Below are positions 8,456 to 17,004 of a stretch of DNA of 64,000 nucleotides, one piece after another. The stretch is from contig NZ_VSFC01000020.1 of assembly GCF_008084905.1 (NCBI RefSeq), positions 62,001-126,000 on the forward strand, in the 5' to 3' direction. The notes beneath the pieces are model-generated. The model had not been told where the DNA came from, did no database searches, and saw only the letters and a list, made by a program, of their open reading frames with translations. Numbering within the stretch: the first letter of the stretch is position 1; every line of letters starts with the position of its first letter. This DNA is from Xanthomarina maritima (GTDB lineage: Bacteria > Bacteroidota > Bacteroidia > Flavobacteriales > Flavobacteriaceae). A program made the translations under genes and the position numbers.

Positions 8456-8486
8456 GGCCTCCTAAATCCTCCATAGGAGGACTTTT
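8456..8486 (-). repeat. Palindromic element E1 (upstream of metF)
   Basis: On the minus strand it reads AAAGTCCTCC-TAT-GGAGGATTTAGGAGGCC in outline: a 6-bp stem (8467-8472 with 8476-8481) with a 3-base loop and a GATTTAGGAGG tail. It belongs with E2-E4 below. It ends directly before the metF ATG at 8454, and its tail gives an SD-like AGGAGG. Confidence 0.7.
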
Positions 8487-8591
8487 TATTTTTTTAAATT
8501 CTGATACTGTATTTAACTAGCAATATTTTCTATTTACAATTTGTCCATTTACTGATAACTTTAACCAGCTACAAAACCATGTTCATTTTGT

Positions 8592-8625
8592 GCCTTCTCT
8601 TTGGGAAGGCTAGGATAGGCTTAGG
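8592..8625 (+). repeat. Palindromic element E2 (end of metH2)
   Basis: GCCTTC and GAAGGC arms (8592-8597 and 8605-8610) are followed by a TAGGATAGGCTTAGG tail, the most diverged copy of the family. The tail overlaps the metH2 stop codon (8612-8610), so the last residues of MetH2 (NLSLS) are encoded by it. Confidence 0.55.
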
Positions 8626-11600
8626 TTAGGATTCAACCACTTTTCAGCTTCAACTTCAGAAATACTTCTACGTTTAGCATAATCTTTTACCTGATCTTCT
8701 TTTATTTTTCCGAGTCCGAAATATTTAGCTTCAGGACTGGCAAAATAGTAGCCACTAACACTTGCTGCTGGCCACATAGCTAAACTTTCAGTTAATTCAA
8801 CTCCTATATTTTCTTTTACAGCTAATAATTTCCAAATGGTCTTTTTCTCTAAATGATCTGGACATGCAGGATAACCAGGAGCTGGACGAATGCCTTTATA
8901 GTTTTCTTTAATTAAATCTTCATTAGTTAATGTTTCATTTTGAGCATAATTCCAATAATTAGTTCTTACTTCTTTGTGTAAATATTCGGCAAAGGCTTCA
9001 GCTAAACGGTCTGCGAGGGCTTTTATCATGATGGCGTTATAATCGTCATGATTTTTTTCAAATTCTTTTGCTAATGCTTCAGTTCCAAAACCAGTTGAAA
9101 CACAGAAACAACCTATATAATCTTGCTTCCCTGTGTCTTTGGGAGCAATAAAATCGGCTAAAGCTAAATTTGGTTTTCCTGATGCTTTCTTAGATTGCTG
9201 ACGAAGGGTAAGAAATTTAAATTTGCTTTTTTGAGATGCTTTGACAAGCTCATCATGACAGTTTTCAACTGAAACTTCAATATCGTCATCATTAACAGTA
9301 TTTGCAGAGAATAGACCGAAAACAGCTTTAGCTCTCAGGAGTTTTTCATTGAAAATACGATTGAGTAAAACTTTAGCATCTTTAAACAGCTCTTTAGCTT
9401 GTTCTCCAACAACATCATCTTCCAATATATTTGGATATTTACCATGTAAATCCCAGCTTCTAAAAAATGGACTCCAATCGATATATTCTTCAAGTTTTCT
9501 TAAATCAAAATCTTCTATAATCTGAGTCCCTAATTGTTTTGGTTTTACAATTTCAGACGCATTCCAATCTATTTGAAATTTATTTTTTCTTGCCTCTTCA
9601 ATTGTCAGGTATACTTTTTTCTTAGTACGTTTTAAAAACTGCTCTCTAAAGGCATTGTACTCTTCTCTAATTTGTTCTTTGAATACTTTATTGTCTTTCT
9701 GAAGCAAATTTCCAACAACGGTTACTGCTCTCGAAGCATCATTAATATGAACCACAGTATGATTATAGTTTGGAGCAATCTTAACAGACGTATGGGCTCT
9801 TGAAGTTGTGGCTCCACCTACAATTAACGGAATATCCAAATTCTTCTTTTCCATTTCTTTGGAAACATAAGCCATTTCATCTAATGAAGGTGTAATCAAA
9901 CCACTTAATCCAATAATATCAACTTTCTCTTTGATGGCCATTTCTATGATTTTTTCTGGAGGCACCATAACACCTAAATCGACTATCTCATAATTGTTAC
10001 AACCTAAAACAACACTTACAATATTTTTTCCAATATCATGCACATCGCCTTTTACTGTTGCCATTAAAATTTTTCCTGCATATCTAGCTTCTTCCGTCAC
10101 CAAAGGAGAAACTTCCAACTCAATCTTTATACGTTCTAAAACAAAATCAAGATTTGAAAGCACTTCATTATTTGTAAAACGAACAACTCTATAACCTTCA
10201 TTTTCCAACCATTTGGTTCTTTCTTCATCTGATGTTTTATTTTCTGGTAATTGATGAATGGAACCATCTATTTCAATGATTAAATTTTTCTTCAGACAAA
10301 TAAAATCTGCAATATAACTTCCAATAATATGTTGTCTTCTAAACTTATATCCTTCAAGTTTTTTACCACTTAACAAATCCCAAAGCAGCGCTTCAGCTTC
10401 TGTAGGTTGATTACGCATTTTTTTAGCATAATTCTTTAACAAATCATATAGCAATGGATCTGCAGTTTTCCAGTGAAAAGTCCCCTTTGGGGATTTAGGG
10501 GCTTTTTTTGCCTCTTCAATTAATGGTTGCAAATAAGCCACAGCTTTTTTCATAACTCTAGCCGATTTAACCACCTGTGGTAAGAACATTTTTCCGCTAC
10601 CAAACAAATCACCTACCACATTCATTCCAATCATTAAATGACCTTCAATAACTTCAATAGGTTTCTCAGAAGCTAAACGTGCTTCCTCAACATCTTCAAT
10701 TATAAAAGTATCAATCCCTTTTACTAAGGCATGTGTGATACGGTCTTGTAGGGGTTCTTTTCGCCACTCTAAAACGGCAACTTCAACATCTTTTTTATTT
10801 CCTTTTACTGTTTCAGCATAATCTAGCAAACGTTCTGTGGCATCTTCTCTTCTATCAAAAAACACATCTTCAACTAACTCTAATAATTCCTTATCAATTT
10901 CGTCGTACACCTCCAACATGGCAGGATTGACAATGCCTAAATTCATTCCGTGTTGAATGGCATGATATAAAAAAGAGGCATGCATCGCTTCGCGAACCGT
11001 ATCGTTTCCTCGAAATGAAAAAGACACGTTGCTAACGCCTCCTGAAACATTCGCATAAGGTAAATTTTCTCTGATCCATTTGGCTGCATTGAAAAAATCC
11101 ATGGCATTTTTTCTGTGTTCTTCCATTCCTGTAGCTACAGGAAAAATATTAGGATCGAAAATAATGTCTTGTGCTGGAAATTTCACTTTATTGACCAAAA
11201 TATCATAAGAACGTTTACAAATTTCTATCCTACGTTCTAAAGTATCTGCTTGACCTTCCTCATCAAATGCCATAACAATAACAGCTGCTCCATAACGCTT
11301 TACCAATTTTGCATGATGAATAAAGGCTTCTTCACCTTCTTTTAGACTGATAGAATTTACAACCGATTTCCCTTGAACCACTTTCAATCCTGCTTCAATA
11401 ATCTCCCATTTAGAGCTATCTATCATGATAGGAATTCGAGAAATATCTGGTTCGGAAGCAATTAAATTCAAGAATTTCGTCATGGCATAAACCCCATCCA
11501 GCATCCCTTCGTCCATATTCACATCTAGAATCTGAGCTCCACCATCCACCTGATGTCTTGCTACTTCTAAAGCTTCGTTATATTTTTCGTCTTTTATTAA

Positions 11601-11723
11601 ACGTAAAAATTTACGAGATCCAGTTACATTGGTTCTCTCACCTACATTAATAAAATTACTTTCTGGTGTTACAACTAAAGGCTCTAAACCAGACAATGTT
11701 AAATATCTTTGGTGTTTATTCAT
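8610..11723 (-). CDS. metH: Cobalamin-dependent methionine synthase, C-terminal subunit, with inserted DUF559 domain
   Basis: 1037 residues; the usual length for this half of a split MetH is about 890-900. In order: pterin-binding barrel (about 20-290; [21 protein letters not shown]), helical cap (about 320-400; [20 protein letters not shown]), a foreign DUF559 domain (about 405-543), the B12-binding Rossmann domain (about 544-670; GDVHDIGKN near 562 gives the axial histidine) and the SAM-dependent reactivation domain (about 690-1037; [12 protein letters not shown] near 943). It transfers methyl from methyl-THF to homocysteine together with MetH1, encoded 10 bases upstream. All MetH motifs are intact and the frame is open through the insert, so the enzyme may still work. 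Its C-terminus is recoded by repeat E2. Confidence 0.93.
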   Translation of the reverse strand: MNKHQRYLTLSGLEPLVVTPESNFINVGERTNVTGSRKFLRLIKDEKYNEALEVARHQVDGGAQILDVNMDEGMLDGVYAMTKFLNLIASEPDISRIPIMIDSSKWEIIEAGLKVVQGKSVVNSISLKEGEEAFIHHAKLVKRYGAAVIVMAFDEEGQADTLERRIEICKRSYDILVNKVKFPAQDIIFDPNIFPVATGMEEHRKNAMDFFNAAKWIRENLPYANVSGGVSNVSFSFRGNDTVREAMHASFLYHAIQHGMNLGIVNPAMLEVYDEIDKELLELVEDVFFDRREDATERLLDYAETVKGNKKDVEVAVLEWRKEPLQDRITHALVKGIDTFIIEDVEEARLASEKPIEVIEGHLMIGMNVVGDLFGSGKMFLPQVVKSARVMKKAVAYLQPLIEEAKKAPKSPKGTFHWKTADPLLYDLLKNYAKKMRNQPTEAEALLWDLLSGKKLEGYKFRRQHIIGSYIADFICLKKNLIIEIDGSIHQLPENKTSDEERTKWLENEGYRVVRFTNNEVLSNLDFVLERIKIELEVSPLVTEEARYAGKILMATVKGDVHDIGKNIVSVVLGCNNYEIVDLGVMVPPEKIIEMAIKEKVDIIGLSGLITPSLDEMAYVSKEMEKKNLDIPLIVGGATTSRAHTSVKIAPNYNHTVVHINDASRAVTVVGNLLQKDNKVFKEQIREEYNAFREQFLKRTKKKVYLTIEEARKNKFQIDWNASEIVKPKQLGTQIIEDFDLRKLEEYIDWSPFFRSWDLHGKYPNILEDDVVGEQAKELFKDAKVLLNRIFNEKLLRAKAVFGLFSANTVNDDDIEVSVENCHDELVKASQKSKFKFLTLRQQSKKASGKPNLALADFIAPKDTGKQDYIGCFCVSTGFGTEALAKEFEKNHDDYNAIMIKALADRLAEAFAEYLHKEVRTNYWNYAQNETLTNEDLIKENYKGIRPAPGYPACPDHLEKKTIWKLLAVKENIGVELTESLAMWPAASVSGYYFASPEAKYFGLGKIKEDQVKDYAKRRSISEVEAEKWLNPNLSLS
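10096..10510 (-). mobile_element. In-frame DUF559 (Vsr-like PD-(D/E)XK) nuclease insertion in metH2
   Basis: About 138 codons separate [10 protein letters not shown] from [17 protein letters not shown], which are joined by only a short linker in ordinary MetH. The insert reads [14 protein letters not shown], then [16 protein letters not shown] and [11 protein letters not shown], then [14 protein letters not shown]. This is the full DUF559 pattern, with the D and E-x-D residues of the PD-(D/E)XK fold present. The left edge (plus strand) is palindromic repeat E3 (10477-10510). The right edge (10096-10115) reads on the minus strand as a half-element GAAGTTTCTCCTTTGG, so the ends look like inverted copies of the same motif. 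Edges are approximate. That the segment is mobile is inferred from its foreign content and repeat borders. Confidence 0.75.
10477..10510 (+). repeat. Palindromic element E3 (left border of the DUF559 insert)
   Basis: AAAAGTCCCC-TTT-GGGGATTTAGGGGC in outline: the stem is 10481-10485 with 10489-10493, and the tail is GATTTAGGGGC. Translated on the minus strand it gives KAPKSPKG inside MetH2. The tail and lead-in match E4 closely. Confidence 0.75.
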
Positions 11724-11733
11724 AATTATAACT

Positions 11734-12759
11734 TTAAAAGTCCCTTCCTATTGGGAAGGGATTTAGGGATGGGCTCTTTCTAGGTTTATACTTTTTAGCC
11801 ACCTCAGCAATCGCTTTTATATGCTCTGGATTTGTACCACAACAGCCACCAATAATATTAATAAGTCCATCTTTTAGATAGTCTTCAATAAATTGCTGCA
11901 TCTCTTTAGGAGATTGATCATATTCTCCAAAGGCATTTGGTAATCCTGCATTTGGATGTGCTGATGTAAAAAACTCTGTTTCGTTAGATAAACGCTGTAA
12001 ATAAGGTTGCAATTGTTCTGCTCCAAGAGCACAATTAAACCCAACACTTAATAATGGAATATGCGAAATAGAAGTTAAAAAAGCTTCAACTGTTTGCCCA
12101 GATAAGGTTCTTCCTGAAGCATCTGTAATAGTTCCAGATACCATTATTGGAATATCAATGAGGCGCTCTTCTTTTACTTCTTCAATGGCAAATAAACAAG
12201 CTTTCGCATTTAGGGTATCAAAAATAGTTTCAACCAAAAGCACATCTACACCTCCATCTATTAAAGCTTCAACTTGCTGTTTGTAGGCAATTCTTAATTC
12301 GTCGAATGTAATGGCTCGAAATTCCGGCCTATTAACATCTGGCGATAAGCTAGCTGTTTTATTTGTTGGACCAATACTTCCAGCAACAAATCGTGGTTTT
12401 TCTGGATTTGCTTTGGAGAATTCATTGGCTACTTTTTTGGCAATTTTAGCAGATTCATAATTGAGTTCGTAGACCAAATTTTCCATATTGTAATCTGCCA
12501 TGGCTATAGTAGTTCCTGAAAAGGTATTGGTTTCTACAATATCTGCACCGGCTTCAAAATACAAACGGTGCACTTCTGCAATAGCTTCAGGTTGTGTGAG
12601 CGATAACAAATCGTTATTTCCTTTCAACGATGTTGGATAATCTTTAAAACGTTCGCCTCTAAAATCTTCTTCTGTAAATTTATAGCGCTGCAACATGGTT
12701 CCCATAGCACCATCGAGAACTAAAATGCGCTTTTGTATTTCTTCCTTTATGTCACTCAT
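11734..12759 (-). CDS. metH: Methionine synthase, homocysteine-binding subunit (MetH1)
   Basis: 341 residues, a homocysteine S-methyltransferase domain: [12 protein letters not shown] at residue 13, [35 protein letters not shown] with the first zinc cysteine near 240, and [11 protein letters not shown] near 306 with the paired zinc cysteines. It is the N-terminal module of MetH encoded as a separate protein, with the rest in metH2 10 bases downstream; this split arrangement is common in Flavobacteriaceae. The last dozen or so residues ([14 protein letters not shown]) do not look like MetH and are encoded by repeat element E4, which also provides the stop codon. Confidence 0.94.
   Translation of the reverse strand: MSDIKEEIQKRILVLDGAMGTMLQRYKFTEEDFRGERFKDYPTSLKGNNDLLSLTQPEAIAEVHRLYFEAGADIVETNTFSGTTIAMADYNMENLVYELNYESAKIAKKVANEFSKANPEKPRFVAGSIGPTNKTASLSPDVNRPEFRAITFDELRIAYKQQVEALIDGGVDVLLVETIFDTLNAKACLFAIEEVKEERLIDIPIMVSGTITDASGRTLSGQTVEAFLTSISHIPLLSVGFNCALGAEQLQPYLQRLSNETEFFTSAHPNAGLPNAFGEYDQSPKEMQQFIEDYLKDGLINIIGGCCGTNPEHIKAIAEVAKKYKPRKSPSLNPFPIGRDF
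11736..11779 (+). repeat. Palindromic element E4 (end of metH1)
   Basis: AAAAG lead-in, an 8-bp stem TCCCTTCC/GGAAGGGA (11741-11748 with 11754-11761), and the tail GATTTAGGGATGGGC. It has the same layout as E3 with a different stem sequence. It overlaps the 3' end and stop of metH1. Confidence 0.75.
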
Positions 12760-12765
12760 AATTTT

Positions 12766-13848
12766 TTAATTTAAACTATTTGACAGTTTTACAATATCTG
12801 AAAACAAACCTCTAGCAGTGACGCTTTTTCCGGCTCCAGCTCCTTGTATCACCAACGGAAATTCTTGATAAGATTCCGAATAAATCTCAAAAACCGAATC
12901 TGCTCCTTTTAACTGTCCAATAGCAGAGTTTTTCTCTTCTGAAATAAGCTTCACTTCTAACTTTTTATTAACCACATCTAATTCGCCAACATAACGCAAT
13001 ACCTGATTTTCTAAAAGGTTTTGTTTTCGCTTTTGAAATGGAAGATCCAATTCCTTGCTTCTACTTTTAAATTGATGAACTGTTGTTTTCCCATTGAGCT
13101 TTTTTGGCACCAAAGATTCAACTAAAACATCGTGTAACTCTGTTTTTATTCGAAGCTCTCTGGCCAAAATTAATAGTTTCCTAGCCACATCATTTCCTGA
13201 TAAATCTTCTCGAGCATCTGGCTCTGTTAAGCCCAAATGTGATGCTTGCTTTAAAATATCAGAAAAGGACACACTTTCAGAAGAGAATTCATTAAAGATA
13301 TAACTTAAGGAACCTGAAAAAACACCACGAATTCTCTGTATTTGTTCGCCAGAATCATACAATCGCTTTATGGTTTCTATCACAGGTAATCCTGCACCAA
13401 CATTGGTTTCATATAAAAATGACTTTTGGTGTTTTTTTAAAGTCAGTCTTAGTTGTTCATAAAATTCAAAACTTAAAGTGTTGGCAACCTTATTTGCCGA
13501 TACTATATGGAATCCGTTTTCAATTAATGGTATATAATTCTGAACAAAATTTTTACATGCAGTTGCATCAATAGCTACTAAATTTTGAAAATGATGCTTT
13601 TTTACAAAAGCTAAAATGTCTTCAATTTTATAAGGTATGGAAGCATTTTCAAAATCGCATTGCCAAGAATTTGCTAATCCAAATTCATTATAAAAAGCCA
13701 ACTTCGAATTTGTAACTACTGGAATTTGAATGTTTAATTGCTGTTGCAATTGCAATTGAGTTTTGGCAGCTTGAATTTGATTAATTAAGGTGCTACCTAC
13801 ATTCCCTATTCCAAAAATAACCACATGTAGGGTCTTACTGTTTGACAT
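12766..13848 (-). CDS. Homoserine dehydrogenase
   Basis: 360 residues. An N-terminal Rossmann fold (VVIFGIGNVGSTLINQI at about 9-25) is followed by VSANKVANT and YETNVGAGLPVIETI, then GVFSGSLSYIFNEF and the LTEPDAREDLSGNDVARKLLILARE block (about 215-240), which is diagnostic for homoserine dehydrogenase. It reduces aspartate semialdehyde to homoserine. It has no aspartokinase or ACT domain, unlike the fused ThrA, so it is probably a methionine-dedicated isoenzyme. It overlaps the upstream PLP-enzyme gene by 14 bases and ends 6 bases before metH1, inside the SAM-I controlled operon. Confidence 0.9.
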   Translation of the reverse strand: MSNSKTLHVVIFGIGNVGSTLINQIQAAKTQLQLQQQLNIQIPVVTNSKLAFYNEFGLANSWQCDFENASIPYKIEDILAFVKKHHFQNLVAIDATACKNFVQNYIPLIENGFHIVSANKVANTLSFEFYEQLRLTLKKHQKSFLYETNVGAGLPVIETIKRLYDSGEQIQRIRGVFSGSLSYIFNEFSSESVSFSDILKQASHLGLTEPDAREDLSGNDVARKLLILARELRIKTELHDVLVESLVPKKLNGKTTVHQFKSRSKELDLPFQKRKQNLLENQVLRYVGELDVVNKKLEVKLISEEKNSAIGQLKGADSVFEIYSESYQEFPLVIQGAGAGKSVTARGLFSDIVKLSNSLN

Positions 13849-15010
13849 AACCTGCTTCTTTAGTTTTATTAATGGCTTTAAAAGCCTGACTTAAATCATG
13901 TATTAAATCTTGAGAATCTTCAATCCCACAAGACAATCGAATCAACGAATCTTTAATCCCTGACTGCAAACGTTTTTCACGAGGAATCGATGCATGCGTC
14001 ATTTGTGGTGGATGACACAACAAACTTTTGACACCTCCAAGACTTTCAGCAAGTTTAAAATAATGGGTGTTTGTTACAAATTGATTGGCGGCTTCTTGTG
14101 TATCCTCTTTAAGTGTAAACGACACAATACCACCAAACAAACCGTTTTGTTGACGCTTTGCAATCTCATGATTTTTATGTGAAACTAAACCTGGGAAATA
14201 CACATCCTTTACTGCTTCATGATTTACTAAAAAAGCAGCCACAGCAAAGGCATTGTCGCATTGTTTTTTATATCGAAGTTCTAAGGTTTCAATTCCTCGA
14301 ATGGTTAAAAAGCAGTCCCATGGTCCTAAAATACCACCAGAAGCATTTTGTATAAATTTGATTTTCTCTGATAATTCCTGGGTTTTCGCCACCACCAAAC
14401 CTGCAACCAAATCGGAATGTCCTCCAATATATTTGGTACCACTATGGATGATAATATCTGCACCAAGTGAAATGGGTTTTTGGGCAATTGGACTCGCAAA
14501 CGTGTTATCAACCACTAAAAGCGCATTCACACTTTTTGCAATTTTAGATATCTCTTGAATATCAGACACTTTTAACGTAGGATTTGTTGGAGATTCAATC
14601 CAAACCAATTTAGTTTTGCTACTAATTTTGTTAGCAACATTTTCAGCATCTGTTGTATCTAAATAGTGAACTTTAATCCCTAGTTTTTCATAAACATGCG
14701 TAAATAAACGGTAAGCTCCTCCATAGATATCATCTACAGCAATAATCTCGTCGCCAGCAGATAATAATTTTAAAACAGAATCGATTGCTGCTAAACCTGT
14801 TGCAAAAGCAAAACCAGAATGACCTCCTTCAAGTTGTGCTACCACGTCTTCTAAAACTTTTCTGGTTGGGTTGTTGCTTCGTGCATAATCGAAGCCTTTG
14901 TTTACTCCAGGAGCTTCCTGAATAAAGGTGGATGTTTGGTACACTGGTACCGAAATAGCGCCTGTTAATGGATCGCTTGGAATGGAATGGATAATGTTTG
15001 TTGCACTCAT
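13835..15010 (-). CDS. Trans-sulfuration family PLP enzyme (cystathionine gamma-synthase type)
   Basis: 391 residues, Cys/Met-metabolism PLP family. PVYQTSTFIQE lies near residue 22, ARSNNPTRKVLE near 44, the cofactor lysine is in HSGTKYIGGHSDLV near residue 195, and the C-terminal SIPREKRLQSGIKDSLIRLSCGIE is typical of the family. Such enzymes join an activated homoserine with cysteine (or sulfide), or cleave cystathionine; the sequence does not settle which. First position in the methionine operon behind a SAM-I riboswitch favours synthesis (MetB-like). The reader frame starts at ATG 15010, about 125 bases downstream of the aptamer. Confidence 0.88.
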   Translation of the reverse strand: MSATNIIHSIPSDPLTGAISVPVYQTSTFIQEAPGVNKGFDYARSNNPTRKVLEDVVAQLEGGHSGFAFATGLAAIDSVLKLLSAGDEIIAVDDIYGGAYRLFTHVYEKLGIKVHYLDTTDAENVANKISSKTKLVWIESPTNPTLKVSDIQEISKIAKSVNALLVVDNTFASPIAQKPISLGADIIIHSGTKYIGGHSDLVAGLVVAKTQELSEKIKFIQNASGGILGPWDCFLTIRGIETLELRYKKQCDNAFAVAAFLVNHEAVKDVYFPGLVSHKNHEIAKRQQNGLFGGIVSFTLKEDTQEAANQFVTNTHYFKLAESLGGVKSLLCHPPQMTHASIPREKRLQSGIKDSLIRLSCGIEDSQDLIHDLSQAFKAINKTKEAGYVKQ

Positions 15011-15134
15011 TTTTCTAGTTTTTTTGAGTTAATTAATAGATTAAACCAAAAGTCAAATAAGCCTCCTTAGAAGCGTACCTAATAGAAAAATGTTAAAAAG
15101 AAAATTGAAATCACAGATGAGTAATTTCGTTTAA

Positions 15135-15256
15135 GTTATCTATCCAATAATTCGATAAATGAATCGAACATTAAGTAGAATGTAGCACCTTCATAGTATA
15201 GAACTAAGGGTTGCTAAGGCTTCATAGGGTCTAATCCCTCCACCTTTCTTGATAAC
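15135..15256 (-). promoter_or_regulatory. SAM-I (S-box) riboswitch aptamer upstream of the methionine operon
   Basis: On the minus strand the P1 stem is GTTATC (15256-15251) with GATAAC (15140-15135). Inside it are, in order, AAGAAAGGTGGAGGGATTAG, CCCTATGAAGCCTTAGCAAC, and AAGGTGCTACATTCTAC. These are the conserved S-box core strings (AGAGAGGTGGAGGGA, GATGAA..CGGCAACC, AAGGTGCTAA.TCC). The family binds S-adenosylmethionine and turns off methionine genes. A hairpin-capable GCTTCTAAGGAGGC (about 15058-15075) lies further down the leader, but a clear terminator is not obvious, so the switching mechanism is not established. Confidence 0.95.
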
Positions 15257-15286
15257 ATTTCAGTAAGTTTTTGAACTTTGTGAGCA

Positions 15287-15318
15287 CAAATATTGCAACA
15301 CAAAAAGTTAAATTCCAA
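15287..15318 (-). promoter_or_regulatory. Candidate promoter of the methionine operon
   Basis: On the minus strand: TTG (15318-15316), 21 bases, then AATATTTG (15294-15287), one mismatch from TAnnTTTG. It would start transcription about 20-25 bases before the SAM-I aptamer. Confidence 0.45.
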
Positions 15319-15347
15319 ATTATTTGTGATTAAAATTTGAAATTAAC

Positions 15348-15376
15348 TTGCCATCCATTTAATTTTTTTACATTTG
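15348..15376 (+). promoter_or_regulatory. metK promoter (consensus Bacteroidota type)
   Basis: TTG at 15348-15350, 18 bases, then TACATTTG at 15369-15376, an exact match to TAnnTTTG. The predicted start is near 15382, just before the SAM-II-like fold. It partly faces the divergent methionine-operon promoter some 30 bases away. Confidence 0.75.
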
Positions 15377-15390
15377 CATTTCAAATATTA

Positions 15391-15462
15391 AGAGGAAAAA
15401 TTTGTCTGATTGCAACCTCTCATGCTGAAAAAATTTCAGCAGAAACAAAAATGCTAAAGCAG
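15391..15462 (+). promoter_or_regulatory. SAM-II-like pseudoknot in the metK leader
   Basis: P1 is AGAGG/CCTCT (15391-15395 with 15416-15420). Its loop holds ATTTGTCTGATTGCAA, which lines up with the conserved SAM-II loop ending ATTGCAA. A 3' strand ATGCTAAAGCAG (15451-15462) matches the conserved GCTAAA segment and can form the pseudoknot: CTG 15406-15408 with CAG 15460-15462, GC 15412-15413 with GC 15453-15454, plus A-T pairs. Between them sits an extra perfect 8-bp hairpin (15423-15430 with 15434-15441). Downstream, TGCAATCA (15489-15496), followed by eight T, is fully complementary to TGATTGCA (15407-15414) in the aptamer core. That is a mutually exclusive alternative pairing. Position before SAM synthetase supports SAM sensing. 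Confidence 0.72.
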
Positions 15463-15534
15463 TAACAGTCTACTCCTCTAGCAATTAATGCAATCACTTT
15501 TTTTTCATAATTTATAAATTAAAAAAACTAGTAT

Positions 15535-16788
15535 ATGTCTTATTTATTTACTTCTGAAAGTGTTTCTGAAGGACATCCAGACAAAGTAGCAGACCAAATT
15601 AGCGATGCTTTAATCGATAACTTTTTAGCTTTTGATCCCGAATCAAAAGTAGCTTGCGAAACCTTAGTGACCACAGGACAAGTGGTATTGGCTGGCGAGG
15701 TAAAATCGAACACCTATTTAGACGTTCAGAAAATTGCACGTGATACTATTAATAAAATTGGCTACACAAAAGGTGCCTATATGTTTGACGGTAGCTCGTG
15801 CGGTGTATTTTCTGCAATCCATGAACAGTCCGAAGACATCAGTCGCGGTGTAGATCGCACCAGTAAAGAAGAGCAAGGTGCTGGAGATCAAGGAATGATG
15901 TTTGGCTATGCTACCAGCGAAACCGAAAATTACATGCCTTTGGCTTTAGATTTAGCACACAGAATGCTTATTGAATTAGCGGCTTTAAGAAGAGAAAACA
16001 AAGACATCACCTACTTACGTCCAGATTCTAAAAGTCAGGTAACTATAGAATATAGCGACGATAATGTACCACAACGCATAGATGCCATTGTAATTTCTAC
16101 ACAGCACGACGATTTCGATAATGAAGTTGCCATGCTGGCAAAAATTAGAAAAGATATTATAGAGATTTTAATCCCTAGAGTAGTTGCCAAATTACCAGAA
16201 AACTTACAAGCCTTATTTACCGATAGCATTAAATACCATATCAATCCAACAGGAAAATTCGTGATTGGTGGACCTCATGGAGATACAGGGTTAACAGGCC
16301 GTAAAATTATTGTAGACACCTATGGTGGAAAAGGCGCTCATGGTGGTGGTGCTTTCTCTGGAAAAGATCCTTCTAAAGTAGATAGAAGTGCTGCCTATGC
16401 TACCAGACATATTGCAAAAAACTTAGTAGCTGCAGGCGTTTGCGAAGAAGTATTGGTACAGGTAAGTTACGCCATTGGTGTGGTAGAACCTATGGGAATA
16501 TTTGTAGATACCTATGGTACCTGTCCGTTTAACATGACTGATGGCGAGATTGCCAAAAAAGTCTCTGAAATTTTCGACATGCGCCCAGCTGCCATAGAAG
16601 AGCGTTTAAAACTTCGCCAGCCTATGTATAGCGAAACAGCTGCCTATGGTCACATGGGAAGACAAAACGAAACCATTACTAAAACCTTCGACCAATTAAA
16701 TGGCGAATCCGTAACATTGGATGTGGAATTATTTACTTGGGAAAAACTGGATTATGTAGATAAAGTAAAAACGGCTTTTGGGTTATAA
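15535..16788 (+). CDS. metK: S-adenosylmethionine synthetase
   Basis: 417 residues, full length for the family. Motifs: [15 protein letters not shown] near residue 10, [23 protein letters not shown] near residue 119, [20 protein letters not shown] near 250, and [19 protein letters not shown] near 275. It makes S-adenosylmethionine from methionine and ATP in the cytoplasm. It is divergent from the methionine operon. Its roughly 150-base leader carries a consensus promoter and a SAM-II-like fold, suggesting product feedback, and a hairpin terminator follows. Confidence 0.97.
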   Translation: MSYLFTSESVSEGHPDKVADQISDALIDNFLAFDPESKVACETLVTTGQVVLAGEVKSNTYLDVQKIARDTINKIGYTKGAYMFDGSSCGVFSAIHEQSEDISRGVDRTSKEEQGAGDQGMMFGYATSETENYMPLALDLAHRMLIELAALRRENKDITYLRPDSKSQVTIEYSDDNVPQRIDAIVISTQHDDFDNEVAMLAKIRKDIIEILIPRVVAKLPENLQALFTDSIKYHINPTGKFVIGGPHGDTGLTGRKIIVDTYGGKGAHGGGAFSGKDPSKVDRSAAYATRHIAKNLVAAGVCEEVLVQVSYAIGVVEPMGIFVDTYGTCPFNMTDGEIAKKVSEIFDMRPAAIEERLKLRQPMYSETAAYGHMGRQNETITKTFDQLNGESVTLDVELFTWEKLDYVDKVKTAFGL

Positions 16789-16811
16789 TTTATAGTTTTT
16801 TATATCATATT

Positions 16812-16845
16812 AAAAGCTCCATAACATCCCTTATGGAGCTTTTTT
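16812..16845 (+). terminator. Terminator after metK
   Basis: AAAAGCTCCATAA (16812-16824) pairs with TTATGGAGCTTTT (16831-16843), followed by more T. The spacing fits an intrinsic terminator 24 bases past the metK stop. Confidence 0.85.
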
Positions 16846-17004
16846 GATTTGGGTTTGTGCTAAAAAAATAGGGCAATCTTGTTTCCTTTCCGTATCCCTT
16901 AAACTATATAATTGTTTTTGCACTCATATTATGAGACAATAAATATTATTCCTATTTTGTACACTTAAATACTAGTTCTAATTGGCTAATAAAATTTTTT
17001 ATTA

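Noticed and set aside
16923-16935. CTCAT-ATT-ATGAG dyad upstream of the McrB-like gene as an operator
   Set aside because: Short and AT-rich, with no regulator gene nearby; kept only as a remark on that gene.
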